Source of the DNA: Psoroptes ovis
Taxonomy: Eukaryota; Arthropoda; Arachnida; Sarcoptiformes; Psoroptidae
Length of the DNA stretch: 64,000 bases
NCBI GenBank assembly: GCA_002943765.1
Contig: PQWQ01000027.1
Location: 124,001-188,000 of the forward strand
Direction: 5' to 3'
Positions 11,704 to 24,438 of this stretch are shown one piece after another. The notes under the pieces were generated by a model. That model was given only the letters and a program-made list of their open reading frames with translations. It was not told where the DNA came from and made no database searches. The translations under genes and the position numbers were made by a program. Position 1 is the first letter of the stretch, and the number at the start of each line of letters is the position of its first letter.

Positions 11704-14700
11704 ATGATGGCTTCAACTCGATTGATTAAATGTAAGTTTGTTAATTTATTTAAGGAAAACATATGATTGTCCGTTTCACATCGTTGATCATTGAATTTTT
11801 CTTTGTTAAATTTGTCATTTCAAAATTTTCAGATATATTTTTGATAATATTATCATCAAACCTGATCATCATTAATTACATTCACGGTGAATCTAATGTA
11901 AGTGGAATTTTTCGTTTCATAAATTTTAAAAAATTTCCGGTCATCTGATGTGTTTTTTTTTTGTCACTAATTAGGTTAGAAATAATGATAATAATAACAA
12001 TGACAATGATGATGATGATGATCAAAATGTCAATTTATTTTTTATGGCCAATAATGATACCATTGCGAACAATGGTAATAATGATTATTCTGTTTCGAAT
12101 GATTCATCATCATCATTGTCAAAATTGCCGGTAAATCTAAGAGAAAATTTCCAGGATTTTTCAAAAACATTCGAAAAACAACAAAGAAAATCACATGAAA
12201 AATATATTTTCGATGATAATATTAAAGATGAATCGATATTGCCATTTAAATTATCAGCTCAATTGACAAGTAAGTTTTAAGTTTCTTTGCTTTTGAACAG
12301 AACAATCGTTTTCAATTTTCAAAAATTTTCCTATTTTTTAATTGATTAATTTTGAATAGAAGGAATACGAGTGAATAATAATAATGATGAAAATAAAAAT
12401 CGAACCTATGTTCCGGCTGAAAATATTGATGATGATGATGGATATGATATGCAACAACCATCGCCAGTATTTATTCCATCATCGAAGAAATATAATGGTT
12501 TGAAAAACTATGAGATAATTATGACGATGATGGCCGTTTTATTAATGATCATTTTACTTTCTTTATTTTTTTTTACAGATTTTGCTCAGCTGACATCGAC
12601 AACAACACTAATGACAACGACAATATCACCATTACCACCATCGCCAACAACAACATTATCATTATCAAAATCGACAGCAACAAACAAACGAGAAAGAAGA
12701 AAAAAGAAAAAAAAGCATAAACATCAACAAAAATCAAAATCAAATGGAACAATGTCCGTATCGAGACATCGAAATAAAAATAAGCATCATCGAACGTCAA
12801 CAACAACAACAACAACCACTGTATTTACATCGACAACAACATTACCATTGCAATCATCACAAAAAACGATATTGCCAATGGCAATGTCCGAATTAAAATT
12901 TACAAATAATATTAGTACTACGAATATGCCATTCATTTCTTCTCCATCATTACCAATGAACAATGATAATAGTAATATTAATGGTCTTAATAATAATACT
13001 GTAACAACAAAAGATTTTAATAACAATCATTTACGATCATCATCATCATCATCATCAACATTATTATTGATTAATAGCAAAAATAATACGAATAATAATG
13101 GAAGTAATGACGACAGTAATATTACGATAATTGATTCAATTATCGATTCAGATAATACTGATACAATTGATATTGATTATTTAGATGATAATGATGATGG
13201 TGGTTCATTGAAGCAGCAACAACAATCAAATAAAAATGTAACAACAGGCGGAAAATTTTTCACTGCTCTAATTGATGATCCAATGATGATTGCTGAAGAA
13301 AGTCAACACGTTGCAACAGGTAATACTTTTCCTTGATTGACTTATTGATTGATTGATTGATTCGACTCAAAAATTTCCTTATTATCACAATGATTATTAT
13401 TTAGTTGCCAAACATGATGAACGAAAACCAAGTGTGACCACTTCATATTCACCACAAGGTAAGTGTTAAATGATTGATTCAATTCAAATTTTCAAATTTT
13501 CTTCATTCGAAAGATTTAGATTTCAAATCAATATTCGGCAATTATCAAAGTCCAGAATTGACAATTGATCCATTTAAATTGTATGAAGAAGCAAGCGAAA
13601 AACATGATAAAAATAATGGAGGTATGTAACTCAATAAAAATTTATGAACTGTATGACCCTATTTAAATTGAAATGATTCCAACCCTTTTTCTACTTTAAA
13701 ACATTTTTATTCCTTTATCTTCTCCAAAAAAACAGAGAAAAATGAACATGTCAAATATTCAAGTCTGGTTAATCAAATATTCGATGATAAAGCTGATCAT
13801 GTTGATCGTGTTACAATTGAACGTAGACCTGTGTCAAAATCAAAGCCAAGTATGTTTTCCCTATTTTTTTTCTTTCGTGTTTACCATTATGATTATTTAC
13901 ACTGAAAAATACATTCAACATTTCAATGTCTTCTAGTATTTCAATTACACCTTCAATTATTATTATTTTTATCACTTACATGAGACAATCGTAATCTCAG
14001 TATTTTAAGAAGAAAAAAAAGGATAAATGAAGCTATTTTTGGTACCATTTTCTCTGTGCTTTGTTTTTTCAGTGTTCTCATCGATCAAAAAAATCCAAGA
14101 ATTTTGAATATTTTTCAAAATCAAATAAAATGATTGATTAGATTGAATAATAATAATGGGCACAAGCAAATGAATAAAGTTTCATTCGACGAAAATTTAT
14201 TTGTTTTCAAAATTATCATCATCATTGATCGATGGCCTAGAATTTTTATTAATTTTTTTTATTATTTCTACTAAAAAACTAAAATTAGAAACCGAAATAC
14301 AGAGTTTCAAGTTTTAATTCGTAGTTTTAAAATTAATTTTCGTAGTTTTCAAGTTGATTTTCGTAGTTTCAATGCAATTTGAAACCGGTGAAATTATGAA
14401 ATTCAATTTTAAAACTATGAAAATTGATTTTAAAACCACGAATTAAAACTTGAAACCCTAAATATTTTGCCCAAGAAAAACAAAATTTTTATCATTTTTC
14501 TTAAATTTAGATTTTCAAATGTTTCGAATGTTTGAATATTTACATTTTCCTTTTAATATTTTCCTTAGAAAATTTACCCGTTATCTTTGCATCGACAAAC
14601 AATAACAATAACAATAATGGTAATAGAAATGACAATATTCCGAATACATATTTTTTCACCAATCATCACAATCACAATGGCGATGGAAACAATAATTTTT

Positions 14701-16492
14701 TCAATAATAATCGTAATAAACAACATCATAAACTACAACATGAACAACAACAACAACCAAGATATATTAAGAAAAAATTACCGAAATTCAATGGAAATAT
14801 TAATCAAAATAATGATCATTTTAACCAAAATAATAATAATAACAGTAATAATGTAACGAATATGGATTATATAGCTCGTCCATTGTCTTTTTATTATCGA
14901 CAAAATAATGATAATTTTGATACTGTTATTGCTGATAATCGTAATGATCATCATCGCCATCATCCTCACCATTATCAACGAAATCATCATCAAAATTCAA
15001 ACATTCAAAATCCAAATAACAATGATAACAGTGTTAAAAGAAATGATAATGATCCAGTACCGAATTTACCACCTTATGCATCAATTTCAAATGATGGAAA
15101 AAGTAAAACTGAACAATTTATGAAATATCAATTAACGAATAGCGATTCAATTATTGATAAAAATGATAAAGATAATAAATTTCCAAGGCCAATCATTTGG
15201 GATGATGAACATTATATTCATAATGATAATAAGAAAAGCTTCGATGATCGATTCAAGTATTTTAATGATTATAGACAGCAGGTACCGACCCCGACAATGG
15301 ACAAGGAATCAGATTTCAGACCTAGTTTTTATTATCAAGATAAATCGCCGACATTTTCGACTTTGAAGAAATCATCGCACCATTCATCAACACCACCTTT
15401 AAATCTATCGAAAAACCATTCAAACATTTCGCATGTCAATTCACATTCAAATCAACAGCAACATAAATCATTTGAATCAGTATCAAGTGGTAAAAATATT
15501 ATTGAAAATCATTTGGCACAATTAATGAAGCAGCCACCACCACCACCAATATTGAATTCAAACACTCAATCATCGAATAGTGATGGTGGAAGTATAATTG
15601 AAAAACATCTTGCTCATCTAATGAATCGACCACCACCATCATATGTTACTGAATCACCGAAATTAATTGATGAAATGAATTTTGAAAAACAAAATGATTT
15701 ACCGACACCAGCACCTCAACCACAGCCACAACCACAACCACAACAACTGCAAAAACAAAAACAGCAGCATCAGCCATCATCAATAATAAATGAAAATAAG
15801 CCAATCATCACAACACAAATGATCAATTTACCAATAATCGTTACTGAAACTAAATCTAAATTTGAAGAAAAAAATCGTCGATCAAAATCACGAATCAAAT
15901 CATCAACCGTATCGAAAATATCAAGATCAAAATCGAAAAATCATCAAAAACGTCTTAAATCACGTGTGATTAAAGTGACTGATGACAATAATAATAACAA
16001 CAATAGCAGCATAAATCACATTAAAAATATTACCGAAGTGAAAAGCGAGTTCAATAATAAAAGCAGCTCTTACAGCATTGACAATCATAGTCAAAGCAAT
16101 AATAAAAATGTTCAGGTTCAATCAAGCAAACAGCCAAGCAACTATAATGTTAAAAATTACGATGATCAATATGATCGACAAAAAGCATATGAATATTTAT
16201 ATTCAATGATGAATCAAAATATTGCCTTTGATGATCAACCAAGACGAACACCATCGACATCAACTTCGACACCAACATCAATGCAATCATTGATTAATGA
16301 TCATTCATACGATAATAATAAAGGTATGTAAGGTTTTTTTTAAATGAATGAATGAATCGATTAAAAATAGAGATATTCGATATATATATTATTTGAACAG
16401 ATTCAAAATTCATAATTATAAAAATCTATTCATTTATCAATATTTTCAATATCTGTTTTCGAGGCCAATCAAAATCAGGCCAACTTATCTGA
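11704..16492 (+). CDS. Large secreted Asn-rich low-complexity protein (gene 1 of tandem pair)
   Basis: Nine exons are proposed: 11704-11731, 11833-11897, 11975-12269, 12360-13319, 13405-13458, 13520-13621 (or from 13514), 13736-13849, 14569-16323 and 16401-16492, for about 1154 residues. Exons 1-2 join into a signal peptide (MMASTRLIK then YIFLIILSSNLIIINYIHG). From the end of exon 3 onward all splice phases are 1, which supports the chain. The protein is rich in Asn, Ser, Thr, Asp and His, with Thr-rich runs and a basic KKKKKHKHQ patch in exon 4. In exon 8 an amphipathic motif of the form IIE-x-HLA-x-LM followed by Pro-Pro-Pro occurs twice (near 15499 and 15595). A hydrophobic run at about 12510-12578 is either a membrane segment or an 82 bp intron (GTTTGA...TTTACAG, also phase 1). 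The last exon is the weakest call. No known domain is recognised. Confidence 0.5.
14298..14460. mobile_element. Palindromic MITE, type C (long form), in intron of secreted gene 1
   Basis: CAGAGTTTCAAGTTTTAATT to AATTAAAACTTGAAACCCTA. Carries an extra GTAGTTTTCAAGTTGATTTT block compared with short forms. Lies in the intron 13850-14568. Confidence 0.85.
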
Positions 16493-17666
16493 TGACATGC
16501 AACTGTAAGGATTTTAACTGTAACAATTCAATTGTCTATTGAATTGAATGTTTAGCGAGAAAAACAAAATGAATGACATTCTATTTGCACTTTATTAAGC
16601 GCTTCGTGTAAAGGGTGAATCTTTCAAAATTATATAAAAATATTTTTTTTTAATATAAAAATACATATTTTTCAATTAATTACGTCTCGGGAAATCATAT
16701 TTCATCCCGAAAAAAAATTTATTCATTCGATATCATTTCCGTGATTTTCGTAGCTATGTGTGTGTATAATATAAGTTTGTCCGAAAAGTTTTTGCCGATT
16801 ATGCCGTAGGGAATCATCAGAAAATCGGCGCAAACTTATCGGACAACCTAATAATAATTATCTCATCTACATGAGAATAGACATTTTGAAGTAATACTTA
16901 TATTAGATAGGAACACGCGTATAGGAACACGTTTTTTCCATATTTCTCTGTGATATCTTAAATCATTAAGTTGAGTTTTTTAATAAAATCCACAAATTCA
17001 GAATAATTTATCCACATCAAACAAACAAACAAACATCCAACAATCCAATGGTTCGTAGGTCTTTGGTGGATAATTTTATTTGTTTTTTTCATTTCGTTTT
17101 TAATGATTTAATATGAAACAACAAGTCAACATTTGATTTGATTTCAATGCATTTTCTTTTTCCTTCTCTCTTCTCAGACTAAAAACAAAAAAAAAAAAAA
17201 AACTATAGTCTTAAGAAAGAAATGAAAAAAACAAAAAGAAATGAAAAAATTTGAAATAATGAAAATGAAAAAAAAAATTGAAAAAGAAAATGAATCTCCT
17301 CATTATTTTCAATGCATAGACACACACATTACAAAGTTAGATAACTCTTCTCACAAAAACAAAATTTCATTTCATAGATTCGATTCAGATGTGATATCTC
17401 TTCTTTCTCATTCAGGGTTTTGAATATATGTGTTCGGTGTTTCGAATTTTTTAATGTTTGAATTCATTGAACACACGATTGAAATTTACAATTTACAATT
17501 GAAAATATTTTGATTTTAATTAATTACTTGTTCATTGATTCATTGAATGATGAATATTTGTTTTTGGCTGAATGTGTAAAAAGTGAATTATGATTAATTC
17601 GATTTTAAATATTTTATTTTGATGTGATTATGTAACCTCTTGATTATTTAAGAAAATTGAAATAAA
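16493..17666. other. Spacer between the two tandem secreted-protein genes
   Basis: Noncoding and AT-rich, with one type B hairpin MITE near 16773. There is no coding signal on either strand. The promoter of the next gene should lie at its right end, but no clear TATA box is visible. Confidence 0.5.
16773..16851. mobile_element. Mariner-like hairpin MITE, type B
   Basis: AAGTTTGTCCGAAAAGTTTT to CTTATCGGACAACCTAA; GCCGATTATGCCGTAGG pairs with AAATCGGCG. Confidence 0.8.
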
Positions 17667-20600
17667 ATGATTCTAAGATTGTCGACACTGGTAATGATAT
17701 TCATTATCATTACTAATGTGAATGCTTTCAATCAACAAACTGTCAAGAATAATGAAGAATCAGTGTATAGATTCATACAACATGATAAAAATGTCCGACA
17801 AAATGATGATAATGATGTTGATTATTATGATGATAATCAAACACCATTTATGAGTGTTTATGATAATTTTGGTGATCGCCAAAAAAAATTTGATCAAAGT
17901 ATTTTATTCAATTATTTCAATTATTTAAATAATTTTCATTTTTCAAAATTTGATTTCATTTTCAAAATAATAACCCTTTAGATTCATTGAAATCGATACC
18001 ATCGACGACATCTACTTTGGAAACAAAGCCATCGTCATTAAACAATGGTCATCCATATCAACAACAACAAAAATTATTCAATACAATAACCAATAATAAT
18101 AACAACAATAATCTTAAAACAACAACTGATATATATCGATTATCGGCAAATATACCGCCACATCAACAACAACAACAATCGACAAATATCGAAGATTTCA
18201 TTAATAGTAATTCATTTTTTCCATTCACCACGATAATTCCTATAAAAAGTGATGGTGAATCGATATCATCAATTGATAATATCAATCAAAATAATAATGA
18301 TCGACCAAAATCAATTAGTAAGCTGTTTTTACGAGTTTTTCAATTTAATTTTATTGAAATGACTCATTTTTTGAAAATGAAAAAGTTTTTTCCAGGCAAA
18401 TATGCAATATTAGGTTGAGCGAAAAGTTTTTGCCGATTGTATCGTAGGGAATTATGAGAAAATCGACAAGAACTTATCGGACAACCTAATATAAATATAA
18501 ATGAAATTTAAGACAAAACACATGGACATTGATCTAATGAACTTTCGTCCTCTATTATCTCATTATCTTTATTAGCATCTTTAGTTTTGCCTTGGAAGAA
18601 AAATTTTCTTTAGCTTCAATCCATTTACATGTTTCTTTAAGACATGAAAAAATCAAAAATATTTCATTAACATTTCACCCTCATAGTGAAAGCTTATCTT
18701 AGCTCATTTTCCTTTCAAAAAAGAAAAAAATTCAAAACTTTGACCGATATATTTGATGATCATATATGTTCATTAATAATAATTACATGATTTCAAGTTT
18801 TAATTTGGAGTTTTAAAATTGATTTTCATAGTTTTCAAGTTGATTTTCGTAGTTTTGAATGCAATTTGAACCGTAAAATTACGAAAATCAACTTTAAAAT
18901 TCCGAATTAAAACTTGAAACCCTGTATAATGATTTCAGGGTCAAAAAATTTTGATTTAACACTGTTAAATATAATCGAATTGATTAATGTTCATTTCAAA
19001 AAATTTAAAATGATTTTTCTCTTTTAATTATTCATAGCAGCAGCAGCAACAGCAGCAAATGTTGACAATGATTATTTTACCACATCAAAATCTGTTATTG
19101 GCAATAATAATAAAGATAATTATAACACATTTAGAAAAGATGGTTTATATCAAAATTATCAACAACAACAACAACAGCAGCTACCAAGACTAACACCTTT
19201 GACAACAACTACGCAGTCATCGTTGAATTATGAAAATAATGATCAATTGACTGAAATAAATCAAAATCAGCTGAAACAATTGTTGGATCATTATCGTAAA
19301 AATGATCAACCACAAAAGCAGCCACAGCAACAACAAAGAAAAGTAATCATATCGGCACCGGCATTATCACTGAATAATAGACCATTAAATTCATTGTTGA
19401 AAAATGTTTTAAATACAAACAACATTAATAATAATAATAGAAATAATTTTATTGGTAAATTTTTTAAATGATATTATATTCAATAATATATTTATTTCAA
19501 TAATCATTTCTATTATTTTTATTATTCTAAAAGATTCAATCGATTGGGATGGTAAAAGCAATAATAAAGCGAATAATAATGATGTCATTCCAACCACGAT
19601 CACGAAAACAATTGAAAAATCAATATATTTACCATCGAATGGTTTGCCATCTGAACATTTTGAGAATTTTCGACAATTTCAAAATAATAATCAAAACAAT
19701 AATAATAATAATTTTCCAATTAAAATTACATCAACTACACAAAATTCATTGATATCACCATTATTCGATCAACCACCATCAACAACAACATCAACATCGG
19801 CATTAAGAAATGAATATGAAGTTATTTCGAATAATAAAAAACAAATTCATGATCAATTAACATTTCTGCCACCGACACCAACATCATCATCGACCATTAA
19901 TGCTGCTGAACGTAATCCCATTAAAATCATTTCATCGAATAATGATCGTACAAAATTTAATGATTTATTCGATAAATTACTCGTCAATAATCATACTAAA
20001 TCGATAATACCGAATTCAAACGATTCACAAGATCATCATCACAAAAATTCAAAACAAACACAACCAATCACCTATGATAGTTTTCATTGGAGTAATAATG
20101 ATGATGCTTCGATTGATCATCAAAATAATTATTATATCATCGATAATGATGGCTACAATCATCAGCGTCATTCGGCTAAACAAAATCAATCCACTAATCA
20201 ACGATGGATAACCACGGATCGTGGACAACAGCAAAAATTAGCGAAACTTCAATCATTAGGATCAGGCTTTTTCAATGATAATAACAACAATAATCGTAAG
20301 TAAAGCAAATGGATGAATGGATTAATTTTGATTAATTAATTTGATATTTTTCCATTTTGAAAAAATTTAGATCGATTTAATTATTCATTATTTCAAAATA
20401 ATAAAAATCAAGGAATCAATTTCACGCCATCACCAAAAAATGTGGTTCGAATATTGCCCAAAGCAAGTGTTGAAAATATTCCATTACCACCGTTGAGTGA
20501 ATATGATGTACCCGAAATACCGAAACAACATCGAGATTTTGTTGTAAAAAATGAAAATATTTCATTAAATCTAGATGATTTACGTGATAATTTGAATAAT

Positions 20601-22639
20601 AATTTTATGATTAATAATAATAATGACGGAAATCAAATGCAATCTATCCAATCATCATCAACCACATCAACAACAACAACGGAAAGACCGCTTTCTCAGC
20701 AGCTTCGACGACCACCAAAACCAAAACGACCAAAAACATCATTGAAAACACGTGAAAAGCCAAAATTAACCAGCACCAATAACAACAACACCAGGAATAA
20801 AAATCGTAATTTGAAAAAAAGTGAAAATGACCGGTCGAAATCACGCCGTTTACAAGAAGTCACCACATCGACAAGCACTACGACTGAAGCACCAGATGAT
20901 GTTGAGGATGATGTCGATGATTCATCTGAAGAAAATGATAATGATAATGGAACAGAAACTGAATCAACGACCACAGAACGAGAAGAAATTGAAGTAGAAG
21001 ATGAACAAGAATCCACCACAGCTTCATCGACGACGACAACTGAAGCGAATGAAGAAGAAAATGAAGAGGATTCTACTGAAACAAATGATGAGGATACTAC
21101 TGATGATAATGATAATGACAATGATGATAATGATGATACTGATAATAATGATGATGATGATGATCAAGAGACATCATCAACGACGACGACTACAACAACC
21201 ACAACTACTACAACACCTTCACCAACCACTAAACCTTCGATGATGATGCCATTTTATCCACCATATCCTTTGCCGCCATTAATGCCACCATTCATGTTTC
21301 CACCCGGTATGCCATTTCCACCGCCACCACCGCCTCCAAATATGGCTTATCCACCATTTTCAATGCCAATGTTTATGCCTCCATCACCATACCGACAATC
21401 TGGTTATGTCGGCAAAGAGCAACCACATATGACTGTGTCTCATAGACCTGGTCCACCATATCAAGCACCGGTTTCACCATATCAAACCCCACAATATTCC
21501 AAACAATCATATCCAACACCATCACCTCAATATCCGCCACCAACGACAGCATATCAAGCGCCGCTGCCACAATCACCAGCAGTGCAACAGCCATATCAGC
21601 AATCATATTATTATCCACAACAACCGCACAGACAATACGCATATCCCCAATCAACAGCAAGACATCAACAACAGCCATCCTATCCAACAACAGCTGTACC
21701 GAAACCTGTGCAACCATATCCACAGCCAGTACAATATCCAGCAACGCGACCACCTTCAATAGCATATGGCCAACCAAAACCATTAAATGCATACCCTACA
21801 CCGACACCAAAACCGAACATGTATCATAACCAATATTATTATCCATCAACGTCTCAACATAGGCAGCCATATGCTGCGCCAGTACCCACCATGCCAAATT
21901 CATATCCCAAACCGAATAATATGCCAGTTGAAATTAACAAAAATATTGTCATAAATCAGGATTCAGATTCATACTATAAACGACGACAGGATTCGTCGGT
22001 TAAAAATGAACAACCATCGGAATATGATCAAGCGCCCAAAGTAGAGCTAAGTTTAGATATGAGCGAACAAAGTTATAGTCCACAACTACAGCATCCACAG
22101 CCATCACCAGCGCCACCGCAACAACCACCACAATCATCGTATCCGATTTATCCTACTCCTCCTCAACAACAACAACAGTATCAACCATCGCAACCGCAGC
22201 TGCAACCACAGCAACAATATATGCAGCATTATCATCAGCAACAACAACCAATACCAAATAACCAACCAATGATAACATATCCAATTCAGGCAGCTAATCC
22301 ACCAATCCAACATTTCCAACCACCGACCGATTCAAAGCCAAAAGTAGAGTAGAATTTCGATAATTAAAAACTTGATATTTCCTTGAAAAATATTCAATTT
22401 ATTAATTGATAAATAATTATTTCAAATATTCCTTTTACCCAAATTATTTCCATTTCAAATCCCCATTCAAATAGAGCATAATTGCATCATTCAAAGATAA
22501 TCTCAAAAAAATGTTGCCAAAATTACGTCTTTATTCGGGTGATCCATATCCACCAGAATTGGATATTTATTATAAACAAATGAATGGTACATATGATCCT
22601 GTCGATCCGTTGGACAAAGTATGGAAAAGTATGCAATGA
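17667..22639 (+). CDS. Large secreted Gln/Pro/Tyr-rich low-complexity protein (gene 2 of tandem pair)
   Basis: Exons proposed: 17667-17898, 17982-18317, 19038-19454, 19534-20295 and 20371-22343, then 22475-22639, about 1294 residues. If the last intron (GTAGAG donor) is not removed, the frame ends at TAG 22350-22352 with 1242 residues. The signal peptide is MILRLSTLVMIFIIITNVNA. The first four introns are all phase 1. The N-terminal half is Asn/Gln/Thr-rich. It is followed by an acidic Asp/Glu/Thr segment (about 20880-21180), a Thr run with PSPTTKP, and a long Pro/Gln/Tyr region with YPTP, QYPPP and YQ-type repeats. No Cys was noticed. The proposed last exon encodes a less repetitive tail (LRLYSGDPYPPELDIYYKQM). 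A matrix, cuticle, mucin-like or adhesive role fits the composition but is inference. It resembles its upstream neighbour in design, not in alignable sequence. Confidence 0.55.
18410..18488. mobile_element. Mariner-like hairpin MITE, type B, in intron of secreted gene 2
   Basis: TTAGGTTGAGCGAAAAGTTT to CTTATCGGACAACCTAA, bordered by TA, inside intron 18318-19037. Confidence 0.85.
18787..18927. mobile_element. Palindromic MITE, type C, in the same intron
   Basis: GATTTCAAGTTTTAATTTGG to GAATTAAAACTTGAAACCCT then GTA. A second element in intron 18318-19037. Confidence 0.8.
22475..22639 (+). CDS. Candidate hidden terminal exon of the gene 2 secreted protein (or small ORF)
   Basis: After an acceptor TTCAAATAG at 22474 the frame is open for 54 codons and a TGA. 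Joined in phase 0 to a GTAGAG donor at 22344, just before the upstream stop codon, it would replace the last two residues of the long protein. It encodes a mixed, globular-looking tail ending PVDPLDKVWKSMQ, unlike the repetitive protein before it. The alternative is an independent 42-residue ORF starting at ATG 22511. Confidence 0.45.
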   Translation, partial: SIIASFKDNLKKMLPKLRLYSGDPYPPELDIYYKQMNGTYDPVDPLDKVWKSMQ

Positions 22640-22975
22640 TGAATATCAACGAAAAAATGAAAAATATTTTATTCCTAAACTAATCCGTTTAATTTGGTGA
22701 TAAACAAAACAAAACAAAAACAAAAAATGGATTCCTGGATCATATCTTATTTATTGAATACATTTTCATCGATCATCATCAGTAATGAACCTAAAAATGG
22801 TGCCAAAACTTTGATTTTTCTCAAATCAAGAAAAAAACTAAATCTTTAGAGAAGTCAATGGTTTTGACACATTGATTATATTTTAGATCATCATCATTTC
22901 ATTTTCACTTGTAGTTTATTATTGTTCAGACCAGGTGATTCTATTTCGAGTTACTTTGTATCTTATTTTATCTAA

Positions 22976-23110
22976 TCAAACTTTTGTAATTTAATTTTTT
23001 TAAACAAATTCTATTTGAGATTTATACTTTTTTCATTGTAGTAAATATACAAATTTTTTCTTTATTTTTGATTTTTAAATAAATGAATAATATTTGAATG
23101 GATGAAAAGA
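22976..23110. repeat. Left copy of ~130 bp direct repeat flanking the minisatellite
   Basis: Shares with 27889-28016 the order TCAAACTTTTGT, CTATTTGAGAT, TCATTGTAGT-AATATACAAA, TTTTAAATAAA-GAATAAT and ATTTGAATGGATGAAA, with scattered differences. Both copies are in the same orientation. It lies downstream of the gene 2 stop and contains an AATAAA that could serve as its poly(A) signal. Confidence 0.8.
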
Positions 23111-23117
23111 AATCGAT

Positions 23118-24349
23118 GATTTTTTCGAAAATTTCCACGTACTATAGCCTTAGATCTTTCGAAAAATTCAAAAATTTTGACGATGGATAGCCTTAGATTT
23201 TTTCGATTTTTTGAAAAATTGCCAGTCTATTGCCTTTGATTTTTTTGAAAAAATTGCCTTACTATAGCCTTTGCTTTTTTTTTGAAAAAATTGCCAGTCT
23301 ATTGCCTTTGCTTTTTTTTGAAAAAATTGCCAGTCTATTGCCTTTGATTTTTTTGAAAAAATTGCCTTACTATAGCCTTTGCTTTTTTTTTGAAAAAATT
23401 GCCAGTCTATTGCCTTTGCTTTTTTTTTGAAAAAATTGCCAGTCTATTGCCTTTGCTTTTTTTTGAAAAAATTGCCAGTCTATTGCCTTTGCTTTTTTTT
23501 GAAAAAAGATGGCAGTGGATAGCCTTTGATTTTTTTGAAAAAATTGCCTTACTATAGCCTTTGCTTTTTTTGAAAAAAGATGGCAGTGGATAGCCTTTGA
23601 TTTTTTAGAAAAAATTGCCAGTCTATTGCTTTTGATTTTTTGGAAAAAATTGCCTTACTATAGCCTTTGCTTTTTTTTGAAAAAATTGCCTTACTATAGC
23701 CTTTGCTTTTTTTTGAAAAAATTGCCTTACTATAGCCTTTGCTTTTTTTTTGAAAAAATTGCCAGTCTATTGCCTTTGCTTTTTTTTGAAAAAATTGCCA
23801 GTCTATTGCCTTTGATTTTTTTGAAAAAATTGCCTTACTATAGCCTTTGCTTTTTTTTTGAAAAAATTGCCAGTCTATTGCCTTTGCTTTTTTTTTGAAA
23901 AAATTGCCAGTCTATTGCCTTTGCTTTTTTTTGAAAAAATTGCCAGTCTATTGCCTTTGCTTTTTTTTGAAAAAAGATGGCAGTGGATAGCCTTTGATTT
24001 TTTTGAAAAAATTGCCTTACTATAGCCTTTGCTTTTTTTGAAAAAAGATGGCAGTGGATAGCCTTTGATTTTTTAGAAAAAATTGCCAGTCTATTGCTTT
24101 TGATTTTTTGGAAAAAATTGCCTTACTATAGCCTTTGCTTTTTTTTGAAAAAATTGCCAGTCTATTGCTTTTGATTTTTTGGAAAAAATTGCCTTACTAT
24201 AGCCTTTGCTTTTTTTTGAAAAAATTGCCAGTCTATTGCCTTTGATTTTTTGGAAAAAATTGCCTTACTATAGCCTTTGCTTTTTTTTGAAAAAATTGCC
24301 AGTCTATTGCCTTTGATTTTTTTGAAAAAATTGCCTTACTATAGCCTTT

Positions 24350-24438
<89 letters not shown>

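Noticed and set aside
20696..21121. Minus-strand Ser/Val-rich frame inside secreted gene 2
   Set aside because: Mirror of the Thr/Asp/Glu repeat codons on the plus strand.
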